A DNA stretch of 64,000 bases from Sporosarcina sp. JAI121 (GTDB lineage: Bacteria; Bacillota; Bacilli; Bacillales_A; Planococcaceae), in the NCBI RefSeq assembly GCF_013408665.1, contig NZ_JACCCL010000001.1, positions 284,914 through 348,913 of the forward strand. Reading direction: 5' to 3'. This document shows positions 1 to 9,990 of this stretch, in pieces. Each line of letters starts with the position of its first letter. Position 1 is the stretch's first letter. The translations under genes and the position numbers were made by a program. The notes below the pieces were generated by a model. That model was not told the origin of the DNA. It was given only the letters and a program-made list of their open reading frames with translations, and did no database searches.

Positions 1-16
1 TTCTGCCCGGCTTATC

Positions 17-90
17 GCGGGAGGCATCCACAAGCGCCAAAGCGTGTATGATGGAAAATCCTTTGTCCCATTCTATAATAATGGCCACCC
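17..90 (+). repeat. GCGGGAGGCATCC intergenic repeat, copy 1
   Basis: This repeat begins with GCGGGAGGCATCC and runs through a CAAGCGCCAAAGC block to a TCTATAAT-like end. It closely matches the copy at 17659-17730 (same order: GGAGGCATCC, CAAAGCGCCGAAGC, GTATAA, TCTATAATGG). Related copies start at 108, 10398 and 52924. It contains no open frame and no transposase, and its function is unknown. Confidence 0.6.
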
Positions 91-107
91 CAGTTGTCTC
101 ACTTTTG

Positions 108-170
108 GCGGAAGGCATCCCAAAGGGCCGTAGCGGATTCAGTATGATTTTCTATTTCAGCTTATAAAGT
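108..170 (+). repeat. GCGGAAGGCATCC intergenic repeat, copy 2
   Basis: This is a second, diverged member of the same family: GCGGAAGGCATCC, then GGGCCGTAGCGGATTCA, then an AT-rich tail ending in CAGCTTATA. It resembles the copy at 10398-10460 more than copy 1, so the window holds two subfamilies. It lies upstream of the small gene at 255. Confidence 0.55.
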
Positions 171-200
171 AACAATATTTTTCATTTTAATGGATATTGG

Positions 201-228
201 TTGTTGCTACCACGTATAATAGTATAAA
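201..228 (+). promoter_or_regulatory. Candidate sigma-A promoter for the small gene at 255
   Basis: TTGTTG at 201-206 and TATAAA at 223-228 are separated by 16 nt, about 25 nt upstream of the small membrane protein gene. Another TATAAT lies just upstream, so the exact -10 is uncertain. Confidence 0.4.
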
Positions 229-254
229 AGGAATGATTGGAATGGGGTGTCGGC

Positions 255-419
255 ATGAAACTTTATATACATATATCGATCATCGCCACCCTTGCCACTC
301 TAACTTTTTTGCTATATGATAAAGGTTTAGGAGCAATCCCTTTTTTACTCTCCGGAGTATATTTGGGGTTTATTTGTGTGAAAGAACTCCGACACTTCAA
401 TAAGAGTAAAAGATTGTAG
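255..419 (+). CDS. Small hypothetical membrane protein (54 aa)
   Basis: The product is not recognised. It is a short, very hydrophobic protein with two predicted membrane segments (about residues 5-21 and 27-43) and a basic C-terminus ending in HFNKSKRL. I chose the ATG at 255 because GGGGTG lies just upstream and the promoter-like sequence at 201-228 is at a suitable distance. An in-frame UUG at 237 has no clear ribosome binding site. It sits directly upstream of rpoE, where other Bacillales often carry an unrelated short gene. Its size makes it uncertain, but the hydrophobic pattern, start signals and promoter support a real gene. Confidence 0.5.
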   Translation: MKLYIHISIIATLATLTFLLYDKGLGAIPFLLSGVYLGFICVKELRHFNKSKRL

Positions 420-550
420 CATATTCCTGGCTGCATTGTTTATAATGATAAGTAAGTTTTTATTTATCCCGAAAGGCTTGGACCAATAGGATGTTGGTGA
501 CTCGAGGGAGAGGGATTAAGTTTTTGCTTTATAGAAAGGACGTGCGTTTA

Positions 551-1138
551 TTGAATATCCGTGAAATGACGAAGGAACAACTGTTTGAAGAATCAATGAT
601 CGACATCGCTTATGCGGTCTTAACGGAAAGAAAAGAACCACTTACATTGCTACAGCTGTTGGACGCAATCCGTAAGCTGAATGGTATGACAGAACGGGTT
701 ATGAGAGCGAAACTGCAACAGTTCTATACGGACATGAACATCGATGGAAGATTCCTTGCCATCAATGACAACCGTTGGGGACTTCGTGAATGGTACCCGG
801 TTGACCAGATCGAAGTAGAAACGGCTCCAGTCGTAAAAGTACGCAAGAAAAAGAAAAAGAAGAAAATCGAACTTGAAGACGATGATATCATTGAGGACGA
901 AGACGATGAGGATGAGTTGTTCGACGAAGAATTCGACGAATTGATCGATGAAGACGACGAGGACGACGAAGATGATGATGACGATGACGACGAGGAAGAA
1001 GAGGACGTTGTCGAAATCGAAGTGGATCTCCTTGAACCTGATGACGACCTTGAAATCATCCCTGATGATGAAGATCTGGATCTTGAAGATGAAGACGAAG
1101 ACGAAGAAGAGGAAGATGAAGACGAGATCAAAGAATAA
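551..1138 (+). CDS. rpoE: DNA-directed RNA polymerase delta subunit
   Basis: The delta subunit is a Firmicute accessory factor of RNA polymerase that speeds core recycling and modulates promoter open-complex stability. The N-terminal globular HARE-HTH domain (about residues 1-90) contains the family signature FYTDMNIDGRFLAI followed by WGLREWYP. The C-terminal half is an intrinsically disordered tail of almost pure Asp/Glu after a short lysine run (KKKKKKK), as in B. subtilis. I chose the UUG at 551 because AGAAAGGA lies 10 nt upstream and the protein then begins NIREMTKEQ like its homologues. A frame extended to ATG 491 lacks such a signal. The gene is followed by the pyrG promoter and attenuator, the conserved rpoE-pyrG order. 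Confidence 0.95.
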   Translation: MNIREMTKEQLFEESMIDIAYAVLTERKEPLTLLQLLDAIRKLNGMTERVMRAKLQQFYTDMNIDGRFLAINDNRWGLREWYPVDQIEVETAPVVKVRKKKKKKKIELEDDDIIEDEDDEDELFDEEFDELIDEDDEDDEDDDDDDDEEEEDVVEIEVDLLEPDDDLEIIPDDEDLDLEDEDEDEEEEDEDEIKE

Positions 1139-1142
1139 ATAC

Positions 1143-1180
1143 TTGACTTCACTCGTCTGGCACTATAAGATTTTACTGGG
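1143..1180 (+). promoter_or_regulatory. pyrG promoter with GGG initiation site
   Basis: TTGACT at 1143-1148 is followed after 17 nt by TAAGAT (1166-1171), or after 15 nt by TATAAG (1164-1169). Seven bases beyond 1171 the sequence is GGGCTCC (from 1178). B. subtilis pyrG transcripts start with GGGC, and CTP shortage lets polymerase add extra G residues by reiterative transcription. The same initial sequence here suggests the same mechanism. The start site is inferred, not measured. Confidence 0.65.
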
Positions 1181-1210
1181 CTCCTTATTAGGACAAGAAC
1201 CAGTGTATAC

Positions 1211-1253
1211 GCGCTCCTCCTGTAGATACAGACTACAGACGGGGCGCTTTTTT
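1211..1253 (+). terminator. pyrG leader attenuator hairpin (CTP-sensing)
   Basis: GCGCTCC plus CTGTAG on the 5' side pairs with CTACAG and GGGGCGC on the 3' side, followed by TTTTTT. The ascending arm contains CTCCTCC, which extra 5' G residues made by reiterative initiation could pair with, blocking the terminator when CTP is low, as described for B. subtilis pyrG. It lies about 33 nt after the proposed +1 and about 150 nt before pyrG, so it regulates pyrG and does not simply end rpoE. Confidence 0.75.
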
Positions 1254-1262
1254 ATTGTTTTT

Positions 1263-1370
1263 AACTTGATTCAAGTTAAGCCTCCGGCGGATGTCACAAA
1301 TTTTGAAAAGAGTTAATTGCACAAGTGCAATTCAAAATTTGGACGCAATTACGCCGAGCCGTAATTGATT
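1263..1370 (+). repeat. Three-hairpin GCCTCCGGCGG element, copy 1 (pyrG leader)
   Basis: This is a structured repeat in the pyrG 5' region. It has a palindrome AACTTGATTCAAGTT (1263-1277), a core AAGCCTCCGGCGGATG (1278-1293), a long hairpin (AAATTTTG 1298-1305 with CAAAATTT 1333-1340, inner AATTGCAC with GTGCAATT), and a third hairpin CAATTACG/CGTAATTG (1346-1367). Copies at 30061-30195 and 31655-31783 keep the architecture while stem sequences change in compensating pairs. It ends about 25 nt before the pyrG Shine-Dalgarno site. Function unknown. Confidence 0.8.
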
Positions 1371-1401
1371 TAAGTAAAATGAAAAACAAATGGAGGAGTA
1401 A

Positions 1402-3000
<1,599 letters not shown>

Positions 3001-3022
3001 GGAGTTCAGCCGAAAATTGAAA

Positions 3023-3190
3023 GACCGATTATATATGGCGCACGACCGACCATATAGGGTGCATGACCAATCATATCCGTCGGTCGACCGACCATATAGC
3101 ATGCATGACCAATCATATCCGTCGGTCGACCGACCATATAGCGTGCATGACCAATCATATCCGTCGGTCGACCGACCATAACCGGCGACT
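3023..3190 (+). repeat. 21-bp repeat array A (8 units)
   Basis: Eight contiguous 21-bp units start at 3023, 3044, 3065, 3086, 3107, 3128, 3149 and 3170. Each opens with GACCGACCATA or GACCAATCATATCC followed by a variable tail. Units alternate to give a 42-bp dimer period, and dimer junctions contain the palindrome CGGTCGACCG. The array lies between the end of pyrG and the bidirectional terminator shared with the convergent ywjG. Longer arrays of the same unit lie near 36.1, 60.4 and 62.1 kb in the same orientation. Confidence 0.9.
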
Positions 3191-3210
3191 CACCCATCAA
3201 ATCAAACAAC

Positions 3211-3257
3211 AAAAAAGCTGCACATGAACGGGAATCCCCGCATGTGCAGCTTTTTTT
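3211..3257. terminator. Bidirectional terminator between pyrG and ywjG
   Basis: AAAAAAGCTGCACATG (3211-3226) pairs perfectly with CATGTGCAGCTTTTTT (3241-3256) around a 14-nt loop. A-tract and T-tract flanks make it functional on both strands, as expected between convergent genes. Confidence 0.92.
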
Positions 3258-3263
3258 CAATCG

Positions 3264-3782
3264 TTAATCCTCATCGGAAACCATTTCGTCATATGCGAGC
3301 TTCACGGCTTCATAAACAAACAAAGCAGCAAGCGCATGCGGCTGGACGATGCGTCCTCCTTTATCATCCGGGAGTAAACCGCGCGTCAGACCGGTTGATA
3401 TATACGTATAAGCTAAATCTTCTAGTTCATTGCCATTGCCCGGTTTTTCCGCAGCAAGCACCGCGAAAGGAATGAAGCTGTCCGCAAGTTGCTGTGCGAG
3501 TTCAAGCGCTTGTGCATCAGTAGCTGACCGGGTCAATAACCAGACGCGGTCGGCTGTCGCAAATTCCATTCCTTTTTCGTAACGCACGGCACCACTAAGC
3601 GGCTCGACTCCAAAAAGTGCGGTTTCCGTAACCGCCGCCATTTCGCCGAATCCCGCAAGAATGACACGTCCTTCGCCAATTGTCGCCTGTGCGAGCAGAC
3701 GTGCTGTCTCCTCAATCGACTCTTCACTGTTTCCCGCGATGCGCTGAAGAAGTCCGTTAATTTGTGTCGTCAACATTTTCAT
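3264..3782 (-). CDS. ywjG: DUF2529 family protein (YwjG-like)
   Basis: This is a conserved Bacillales protein of unknown biochemical role that sits between pyrG and spo0F, as ywjG does in B. subtilis. The 172-residue product has a Rossmann/SIS-like pattern: GRVILAGFGEM near the middle and a later VWLLTRSATDA segment, suggesting a nucleotide- or sugar-phosphate-binding fold (inference). I chose the ATG at 3782 because AGAGAGGTG lies 8 nt upstream on the minus strand. A longer in-frame start at 3830 has no such signal. It converges on pyrG across the shared terminator and is divergent from spo0F. Confidence 0.8.
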   Translation of the reverse strand: MKMLTTQINGLLQRIAGNSEESIEETARLLAQATIGEGRVILAGFGEMAAVTETALFGVEPLSGAVRYEKGMEFATADRVWLLTRSATDAQALELAQQLADSFIPFAVLAAEKPGNGNELEDLAYTYISTGLTRGLLPDDKGGRIVQPHALAALFVYEAVKLAYDEMVSDED

Positions 3783-3842
3783 AGAAAAACACCTCTCTTT
3801 CATTATAAGAAGTGAGTGCGTAGAAAGCAAAATGACAGAAGT

Positions 3843-3882
3843 TTGACGAAAAAGGAGGATATCTTAGTTGTATGTCAAATAT
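3843..3882 (+). promoter_or_regulatory. Candidate spo0F control region (0A-like box and sigma-H-like promoter)
   Basis: TTGACGAA at 3843-3850 differs by one base from the Spo0A box TTGTCGAA. It is followed by AGGAGGATAT, resembling a sigma-H -35, and about 13 nt later by CAAATAT as a weak -10. B. subtilis spo0F is controlled by Spo0A and sigma-H, so the arrangement is plausible, but the -10 match is poor. Confidence 0.35.
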
Positions 3883-3924
3883 AGATTAATAGGCTAACAG
3901 GACCAGGGAAAGAAGGGGTGCTTA

Positions 3925-4284
3925 TTGAAGAATCTTTTAATCGTTGATGACCAAAAAGGGATTCGACTTCTGCTGGACGAAGTTTTCCGGCGCGAGGGCA
4001 TTAAAACGACGCTTGCGGCCAATGGAATGGAAGCGCTTCAAGCTGTAGATGCGGAAGTTCCCGATTGTGTCCTGCTCGACATGAAGATGCCGGGTATCGA
4101 TGGGTTGGAAGTGTTGAAAAGATTAAAAGCCGGTTGGCCGGACGTTCCGGTCATCATGATGACGGCGTATGGGGAAATCGAATTGACGGAAGATGCATTG
4201 AAAACCGGTGCTGTGAAGTATTTTACGAAACCATTCGATATATACGAAGTCCGTGATGCAGTGATTGCGATTTTTGAAGGATGA
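3925..4284 (+). CDS. spo0F: Sporulation phosphorelay response regulator Spo0F
   Basis: Spo0F is the single-domain receiver that takes phosphate from sporulation kinases and passes it through Spo0B to Spo0A. The 119-residue protein is a bare receiver with no output domain. It has the acidic pocket in LLIVDDQKG near the N-terminus, the phosphoacceptor Asp in CVLLDMKMPG (about residue 53), the conserved Thr in VIMMTAYGE and the conserved Lys in KYFTKPFD. The UUG at 3925 has GAAGGGG just upstream. Its place between ywjG and fbaA is the standard one, and a terminator follows. Confidence 0.95.
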   Translation: MKNLLIVDDQKGIRLLLDEVFRREGIKTTLAANGMEALQAVDAEVPDCVLLDMKMPGIDGLEVLKRLKAGWPDVPVIMMTAYGEIELTEDALKTGAVKYFTKPFDIYEVRDAVIAIFEG

Positions 4285-4285
4285 C

Positions 4286-4318
4286 AAAGCAGGCAGTGGT
4301 AAACACTGTCTGTTTTTG
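4286..4318 (+). terminator. Terminator after spo0F
   Basis: AGCAGGCAGTG pairs with CACTGTCTG around GTAAA and is followed by TTTTTGTT. It starts right after the spo0F stop codon. Confidence 0.8.
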
Positions 4319-4393
4319 TTATGATAATAGAGGTATATAAGATGTATAAATAAACAAACATAATTCATTTCGATATCCCGAGGAGGAATTCGC

Positions 4394-5251
4394 ATGGCAC
4401 TGGTTTCAATGAAAGAAATGATGATCAAAGGGAAAAAAGAAGGATATGCAATAGGTCAGTTCAACTTGAACAACCTTGAATATACGCAAGCGATATTACA
4501 GGCGGCACAAGAAGAACAATCCCCTGTTATTCTAGGTGTATCCGAAGGTGCGGCGCGTTACATGGGCGGTTTCACTACGGTTGTTCACATGGTGAAAGGA
4601 CTTATGCATGATTATCAGGTCACTGTTCCTGTTGCAATTCATCTGGACCACGGTTCAAGCTTCGAGAAATGTAAAGAGGCGATTGAAGCCGGTTTCACTT
4701 CCGTCATGATTGACGCTTCATCGAAACCGCTTGCGGAAAATATTGAAATTACGAAAAAAGTTGTTGATTATGCACATGAACGCGGCGTTTCCGTAGAAGC
4801 GGAACTGGGTGTCGTCGGTGGTCAGGAAGACGATATCATCGCCGACGGTGTTATTTACGCAGACCCGGCGGAATGTAAAGAACTTGTCGATAAGGCAGGC
4901 ATCGATTGTCTTGCACCGGCACTTGGATCTGTTCACGGGCCTTATAAAGGCGAACCGAACCTTGGTTTCAAGGAAATGGAAGAAATTTCGCAGCAATCCG
5001 ACTTGCCACTTGTGCTCCACGGCGGAACGGGTATTCCGACACGTGACATTCAACAAGCTATTTCACTTGGAACAGCTAAAATTAACGTCAATACAGAAAA
5101 TCAGATTCAAGGAACAAAAGCTGTCCGCGAAAAACTTGCGGCGGACTCCGATGTTTACGATCCTCGTAAATTCTTGACGCCGATGCGCGATGCCATCAAA
5201 AAGACGGTCATCGGCAAAATGCGCGAATTCGGCAGTTCACAACAAGCGTAA
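4394..5251 (+). CDS. fbaA: Class II fructose-1,6-bisphosphate aldolase
   Basis: This Zn-dependent aldolase cleaves fructose 1,6-bisphosphate to DHAP and glyceraldehyde 3-phosphate in glycolysis and runs the reverse step in gluconeogenesis. The 285-residue protein shows the metal site HLDHGSSFE (about residues 81-89), VEAELG, the VHGPYKG loop and the phosphate-binding LHGGTGIP. The C-terminal [13 protein letters not shown] matches the B. subtilis enzyme closely. Start ATG is preceded by CGAGGAGGAATTCGC. It follows spo0F and precedes tal in the conserved order, and with glpX downstream this cluster covers both directions of the fructose-bisphosphate step. Confidence 0.96.
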   Translation: MALVSMKEMMIKGKKEGYAIGQFNLNNLEYTQAILQAAQEEQSPVILGVSEGAARYMGGFTTVVHMVKGLMHDYQVTVPVAIHLDHGSSFEKCKEAIEAGFTSVMIDASSKPLAENIEITKKVVDYAHERGVSVEAELGVVGGQEDDIIADGVIYADPAECKELVDKAGIDCLAPALGSVHGPYKGEPNLGFKEMEEISQQSDLPLVLHGGTGIPTRDIQQAISLGTAKINVNTENQIQGTKAVREKLAADSDVYDPRKFLTPMRDAIKKTVIGKMREFGSSQQA

Positions 5252-5272
5252 CGATACGAAGATAGAAAGAAG

Positions 5273-5317
5273 AGGAGAAGCATCTGTAAGGATGTGTTCT
5301 CCTTCCTTTCATTTTTT
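5273..5317 (+). terminator. Hairpin between fbaA and tal
   Basis: AGGAGAAGCAT pairs with ATGTGTTCTCCT around CTGTAAGG, followed by a broken T-run. It is probably a terminator or attenuating hairpin downstream of fbaA. Confidence 0.55.
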
Positions 5318-5384
5318 GCGGACATGAATCAATTTGAAATACTTATCAACAGCTCTTTCCATACAAAATAGGGGGAATTCATCC

Positions 5385-6032
5385 ATGAAATTTTTCATTG
5401 ATACAGCAAACTTCGACGAAATCAAAGAAGCACACAGTTGGGGGATATTGTCGGGGGTAACGACAAACCCGTCACTTGTAGCGAAAGAAGATGTACCGTT
5501 CCATGATAGATTGAAGGAAATCACAGCGCTTGTTCCTGGTTCGGTAAGTGCGGAAGTTATCGCGCTTGACGCGGAAGGCATGATCAAAGAAGGACGCGAA
5601 TTAGCGGAAATCTCCCCGAACATCACAGTGAAACTACCGATGACACCTGAAGGGTTGAAAGCTTGTTCAGTCTTCGCCCAAGAAGGCATCAAAACGAACG
5701 TGACGCTGATTTTTAGCGCGAATCAGGCACTTCTTGCAGCACGTGCAGGAGCAACATACGTATCTCCGTTCCTTGGCAGACTTGACGATATCGGGCAAGA
5801 TGGGATGACTCTGATTTCCACGATTGCAGACATTTTCACAATCCATAACATAAAAACAGAAATTATCGCAGCATCGATTCGTAGCCCGCAGCAGATTACA
5901 GACGCTGCGCTAAGCGGTGCAGATATAGCCACGACGCCATTCAAAGTATTGACACAATTGTTCAAACATCCACTTACTGATAAAGGGATCGAAGCTTTTC
6001 TTGCAGATTGGGAAACAAGAAAGAATAAGTGA
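5385..6032 (+). CDS. tal: Transaldolase (short TalA/fructose-6-phosphate aldolase-like type)
   Basis: Transaldolase moves a dihydroxyacetone unit between sugar phosphates in the non-oxidative pentose phosphate pathway. The 215-residue protein is of the short type. It begins [13 protein letters not shown], carries the Schiff-base lysine region [12 protein letters not shown] (about residues 84-95), [15 protein letters not shown] and [14 protein letters not shown] chose the ATG at 5385 because AGGGGGAATTC lies upstream and homologues begin exactly here. The longer in-frame start at 5334 has no signal. It corresponds to B. subtilis ywjH and is followed 19 nt later by murZ. Confidence 0.93.
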   Translation: MKFFIDTANFDEIKEAHSWGILSGVTTNPSLVAKEDVPFHDRLKEITALVPGSVSAEVIALDAEGMIKEGRELAEISPNITVKLPMTPEGLKACSVFAQEGIKTNVTLIFSANQALLAARAGATYVSPFLGRLDDIGQDGMTLISTIADIFTIHNIKTEIIAASIRSPQQITDAALSGADIATTPFKVLTQLFKHPLTDKGIEAFLADWETRKNK

Positions 6033-6051
6033 GGCACCAAAGGAGAGTAAT

Positions 6052-7329
6052 ATGGACGTTTATAAAATAACAGGCGGTAGACCATTGCAAGGATCCATTA
6101 AAGTGAGCGGTGCTAAAAATAGCGCCGTCGCACTAATCCCTGCTTCCATTCTGGCTGATTCACCAGTAACAATCGAAGGACTTCCGGAGATTTCAGATGT
6201 TTTGACACTTCAAGCGCTTCTGGAAGATATCGGCGGGAAAGTCGATTTTGATAAAGGCACGATGCACATTGATCCAACAGAAATGATAGCGATGCCGCTC
6301 CCGAACGGTAACGTCAAAAAACTACGGGCATCTTACTATATGATGGGCGCGATGCTGGGCAGATTCAAGCACGCGGTTATCGGACTTCCGGGCGGTTGTC
6401 ATCTGGGCCCTCGGCCGATTGATCAGCATATAAAAGGTTTCGAAGCGCTTGGCGCAAAAGTGACGAACGAGCATGGTGCCATTTATTTGCGTGCAGATGA
6501 ACTACGCGGTGCGAAAATCTATTTGGACGTCATCAGTGTCGGTGCGACAATCAATATCATGCTCGCAGCTGTTCTCGCAAAAGGGCGGACGACAATTGAA
6601 AACGCAGCGAAAGAGCCAGAGATCGTGGATGTAGCAACGTTGCTGTCCAATATGGGCGCGAAAATCAAAGGCGCGGGAACGAATGTCATCCGGATTGACG
6701 GTGTAGAAAAACTTCACGGAACAAGGCATACAATCATCCCTGATCGAATTGAAGCTGGAACATTCATGATCATGGCGGCGGCAGCGGGCGACGGGGTCAC
6801 GATCGACAACGTCATACCGTTCCACGTTGAAGCACTGACGGCAAAGCTTCGTGAAATGGGCGTCGATATCGTTGAAGGGGAAGAGCAAATCTTCATCCCG
6901 AAATCCAGGAACCTCCAAGCGGTAGATGTGAAAACGCTCGTCTATCCAGGCTTCCCGACAGATCTACAACAGCCGTTTTCTGTATTGCTCACACAAGCGG
7001 CAGGACCATCCGTCATTACAGATACAGTTTATTCAGCGCGATTCAAACACATCGATGAGCTTCGTCTAATGAATGCCGATACTCGCGTTGAAGGACGTTC
7101 AGCCATACTTGCAGGACCGACCCCGCTTCAGGCGGCAACAGTCCGTGCATCCGACCTTCGTGCAGGTGCCGCACTCGTCATTGCCGGGCTCATTGCTGAT
7201 GGCGTGACGGAAGTCCAGGAAATTCAGCATATCGAGCGCGGATACGGTTCTCTCATCGAAAAACTTCGAGGAATTGGAGCGGATATCCGCAAAGTGACCA
7301 TTTCGGAAAAAGCGATCGTTAAAGAATAA
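6052..7329 (+). CDS. murZ: UDP-N-acetylglucosamine 1-carboxyvinyltransferase (MurZ/MurAB paralogue)
   Basis: This enzyme transfers enolpyruvate from PEP to UDP-GlcNAc, the first committed step of peptidoglycan synthesis and the target of fosfomycin. The 425-residue protein has the EPSP-synthase fold with [12 protein letters not shown] (catalytic Lys near residue 22), the nucleophile Cys in [12 protein letters not shown] (near residue 117) and the general base Asp in [12 protein letters not shown] chose the ATG at 6052 because AGGAGAG lies just upstream. Position after tal and before glpX identifies the MurAB/MurZ copy. The second copy, murAA, is at 32973. Confidence 0.95.
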   Translation: MDVYKITGGRPLQGSIKVSGAKNSAVALIPASILADSPVTIEGLPEISDVLTLQALLEDIGGKVDFDKGTMHIDPTEMIAMPLPNGNVKKLRASYYMMGAMLGRFKHAVIGLPGGCHLGPRPIDQHIKGFEALGAKVTNEHGAIYLRADELRGAKIYLDVISVGATINIMLAAVLAKGRTTIENAAKEPEIVDVATLLSNMGAKIKGAGTNVIRIDGVEKLHGTRHTIIPDRIEAGTFMIMAAAAGDGVTIDNVIPFHVEALTAKLREMGVDIVEGEEQIFIPKSRNLQAVDVKTLVYPGFPTDLQQPFSVLLTQAAGPSVITDTVYSARFKHIDELRLMNADTRVEGRSAILAGPTPLQAATVRASDLRAGAALVIAGLIADGVTEVQEIQHIERGYGSLIEKLRGIGADIRKVTISEKAIVKE

Positions 7330-7334
7330 ACCGA

Positions 7335-7363
7335 TTCGGTGCCAGAAATGAGTATGTTATAAT
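7335..7363 (+). promoter_or_regulatory. Sigma-A promoter for glpX
   Basis: TTCGGT (7335-7340), a 17-nt spacer and TATAAT (7358-7363) with an extended-10 TGT immediately upstream. It lies about 50 nt before the glpX start. Confidence 0.6.
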
Positions 7364-7415
7364 TAATCAGAATGGCAAAAATTACGGGTTTGACCGTACA
7401 TCAGGAGGAACACAA

Positions 7416-8381
7416 ATGGAGCGCAGTTTATCGATGGAATTAGTTCGGGTCACAGAAGCAGCGGCGGTTTCGGCCTCTCGTTGGATGGGACGCGGTTTGA
7501 AAAATGAGGCGGACGACGCTGCAACAACAGCGATGCGTACCGTTTTCGATACAATTCCGATGCAAGGGATCGTCGTGATCGGTGAAGGGGAAATGGACGA
7601 AGCGCCGATGCTTTACATCGGTGAAGAGCTGGGGACAGGAATCGGTCCTGAAGTGGACGTTGCAGTCGATCCGCTTGAAGGAACGAATATTGTCGCGGCA
7701 GGCGGCTGGAACGCACTTGCAGTCATTGCTATCGCGGATAAAGGAAATCTGCTGAATGCACCCGATATGTATATGGACAAAATCGCTGTAGGACCCGAAG
7801 CGGTCGGCAAAATCGATATTGATGCGTCCGTGACGGAAAACCTCCTGGCTGTAGCTAAAGCTAAAAATAAAAATATCGGCGACGTTGTTGCAACGGTTCT
7901 TAACAGAGAGCGGCATACAGCGATCATCGATGAAATCCGTGCTGCAGGCGCGCGCATCAAGCTCATCAATGACGGTGACGTGGCGGCAGCTATCAATACT
8001 GCGTTCGATGAAACTGGAGTGGACATTCTATTCGGACTCGGCGGTGCACCGGAAGGCGTTATCGCTGCAGTCGGACTAAAATGCCTCGGCGGAGAAATCC
8101 AGGGACGTCTCGTTCCTTCGAACGACGCTGAACGCGAACGTTGCCTCAAAATGGGGATCGACGTCGACAAAGTGCTTTACATGGATGACCTCGTCAAAGG
8201 TGACGATGCTATATTTGCCGCTACGGGTGTAACCGACGGAGAGCTTCTTCGCGGCGTACAATTCAAAGGTGGTTTCAGCGAGACGCATTCATTAGTCATG
8301 CGCTCGAAGTCGGGGACAATTCGTTTTGTCGAAGGCCGACACAGCATGGAGAAAAAACCTCTGCTCGTCATGCAAGACTGA
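7416..8381 (+). CDS. glpX: Class II fructose-1,6-bisphosphatase GlpX
   Basis: GlpX hydrolyses fructose 1,6-bisphosphate to fructose 6-phosphate in gluconeogenesis. The 321-residue protein shows the metal-dependent phosphatase fold: EDDA-like segment near residue 30 ([12 protein letters not shown]), [11 protein letters not shown], the key VDPLEGTN (about residues 86-93) and the [12 protein letters not shown] loop. Start ATG at 7416 follows CAGGAGGAACACAA. It corresponds to B. subtilis ywjI between murZ and rho. A GC-rich hairpin (GCCCGGC/GCCGGGC near 8391-8411) lies between it and rho but lacks a strong T-run. Confidence 0.94.
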   Translation: MERSLSMELVRVTEAAAVSASRWMGRGLKNEADDAATTAMRTVFDTIPMQGIVVIGEGEMDEAPMLYIGEELGTGIGPEVDVAVDPLEGTNIVAAGGWNALAVIAIADKGNLLNAPDMYMDKIAVGPEAVGKIDIDASVTENLLAVAKAKNKNIGDVVATVLNRERHTAIIDEIRAAGARIKLINDGDVAAAINTAFDETGVDILFGLGGAPEGVIAAVGLKCLGGEIQGRLVPSNDAERERCLKMGIDVDKVLYMDDLVKGDDAIFAATGVTDGELLRGVQFKGGFSETHSLVMRSKSGTIRFVEGRHSMEKKPLLVMQD

Positions 8382-8513
8382 CGGAGCTCATCGCCCGGCC
8401 ATACGCCGGGCATCTTCGCTTGCACAGGAAGTACCTGGAAACGTTTGTATAAGAAGCCTTCCTTCATTAACCTCTACTAAATAACCCATTAACCTAAAGA
8501 GTGGTGCCGAAAG

Positions 8514-9797
8514 ATGACAATGTTAACGATATCAAAGTTGGAAAATATGACTTTAAAAGAATTATATGCCCTCGCAAAAGAATACAAAATCGCTTATTAT
8601 AGCAAGCTGACGAAAAGGGAACTTATATTTTCCATATTAAAATCAAGGGCCGAACAGGAAGGCTTCTTTTTCATGGAAGGTGTACTTGAAATCATCCAAT
8701 CTGAAGGCTACGGTTTCTTGCGGCCTATCAACTATTCGCCAAGCTCGGAAGACATCTATATTTCTGCCTCGCAAATCCGGCGGTTTGATCTTCGGAACGG
8801 TGATAAAGTGAGCGGGAAAGTCCGTCCTCCGAAAGAATCGGAACGCTATTACGGTCTATTGCAAGTGGAAGCCGTCAATGGCGAAGACCCGGAAGTGGCA
8901 CGTGAACGTGTGCATTTCCCGGCACTTACACCGCTTTATCCAGATCGTCATATCAAGCTGGAAGTAGACCCGGTTAAACTGTCGACGCGTATTATGGACT
9001 TGATCTCGCCGGTTGGTTTCGGTCAGCGCGGATTGATTGCTGCTCCGCCGAAAGCGGGCAAAACCTTATTGTTGAAAGAAATTGCAAATTCCATTACAAC
9101 GAATCATCCCGACGCGGAACTTATCGTACTGCTTATCGATGAAAGACCCGAGGAAGTCACCGATATCGAAAGGTCCGTCAAAGCGGATGTCGTCAGTTCG
9201 ACATTCGATGAATTGCCGGAGAATCATGTCAAAGTGGCGGAACTTGTTCTGGAACGGGCTATGCGGCTCGTCGAACATAAACGGGATGTTATCATTCTGA
9301 TGGACTCCATCACGCGGCTGGCGCGTGCTTATAACCTTGTCATTCCGTCAAGTGGCCGCACACTGTCAGGCGGTATCGACCCCGCCGCATTCCACCGCCC
9401 GAAACGGTTTTTCGGAGCGGCGCGTAACCTTGAAGAAGGCGGTAGCCTGACTATTCTTGCAACGGCTTTGATTGACACGGGTTCACGTATGGATGAAGTC
9501 ATTTATGAAGAATTCAAAGGGACAGGCAACATGGAGCTGCATCTTGATCGCAGTCTTGCGGAACGCCGGATCTTCCCGGCGCTTGACATCCGACGTTCAG
9601 GTACGCGGAAAGAGGAATTGCTCATCCCGGCCGATCAGCTTGAAAAGCTATGGGCCATCCGGAAAACTTTCTCCGACTCGCATGACTTCACGGAACGTTT
9701 CATGAAAAAGCTGCGTCTGACGAAATCGAATGAAGAATTCTTCGACAAACTGAATGAAGAGATGAAAGCCCATCGGAACGGCAAAGGACTGTTATAA
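8514..9797 (+). CDS. rho: Transcription termination factor Rho
   Basis: Rho is a hexameric RNA helicase that terminates unstructured transcripts. The 427-residue protein carries an N-terminal Rho-N helical domain ([15 protein letters not shown]), an OSB RNA-binding domain with [16 protein letters not shown], the Walker A motif AAPPKAGKT (about residues 182-190), the [14 protein letters not shown] segment and the secondary RNA-binding Q-loop region ending [13 protein letters not shown]. The upstream Shine-Dalgarno site is weak, and ATG 8514 or 8520 could start. It follows glpX as in B. subtilis and precedes rpmE. Confidence 0.96.
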   Translation: MTMLTISKLENMTLKELYALAKEYKIAYYSKLTKRELIFSILKSRAEQEGFFFMEGVLEIIQSEGYGFLRPINYSPSSEDIYISASQIRRFDLRNGDKVSGKVRPPKESERYYGLLQVEAVNGEDPEVARERVHFPALTPLYPDRHIKLEVDPVKLSTRIMDLISPVGFGQRGLIAAPPKAGKTLLLKEIANSITTNHPDAELIVLLIDERPEEVTDIERSVKADVVSSTFDELPENHVKVAELVLERAMRLVEHKRDVIILMDSITRLARAYNLVIPSSGRTLSGGIDPAAFHRPKRFFGAARNLEEGGSLTILATALIDTGSRMDEVIYEEFKGTGNMELHLDRSLAERRIFPALDIRRSGTRKEELLIPADQLEKLWAIRKTFSDSHDFTERFMKKLRLTKSNEEFFDKLNEEMKAHRNGKGLL

Positions 9798-9840
9798 GTA
9801 AATTCATGAGTATTTCAGCTTATGGATGAAATAAAAACAG

Positions 9841-9869
9841 TTGCACAGGACTGCTGAATTTGATATAAT
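9841..9869 (+). promoter_or_regulatory. Strong sigma-A promoter for rpmE
   Basis: TTGCAC (9841-9846), a 17-nt spacer and perfect TATAAT (9864-9869). It lies about 120 nt before rpmE, leaving a leader of more than 100 nt. Confidence 0.8.
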
Positions 9870-9875
9870 ATATGG

Positions 9876-9990
9876 AGTAACTTGAGTACTATCTGCGTGC
9901 ATATACGGTTGACGAACACGGGCCGTGTAAGGCATCAGTCTTATAATTTAACTCTGTACCAGATGGTCCAGGGCGAAGGGAGAGAGATTG
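9876..9990 (+). promoter_or_regulatory. rpmE 5' leader, candidate ribosomal-protein leader
   Basis: The leader of about 115 nt between the promoter and rpmE contains self-complementary blocks (ACACGGGCCGTGT near 9914-9926, and CTGTACCAGATGGTCCAG near the RBS). L31 mRNA leaders have been proposed for several bacterial phyla, so autoregulatory structure is possible. No covariance match could be run, so this is inference only. Confidence 0.35.

Noticed and set aside
491..550. Upstream extension of rpoE to ATG 491
   Set aside because: The extra 20 residues do not resemble other delta subunits, and the UUG at 551 has a clear Shine-Dalgarno site.
724..1152. Serine-rich minus-strand frame opposite rpoE
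   Set aside because: Antisense of the Asp/Glu codon tail of the delta subunit; an artefact of low-complexity coding sequence.
9876..9990. T-box or known metabolite riboswitch before rpmE
   Set aside because: No T-box sequence (TGGNACCGCG) or other class signature is visible; kept only as an unassigned leader.
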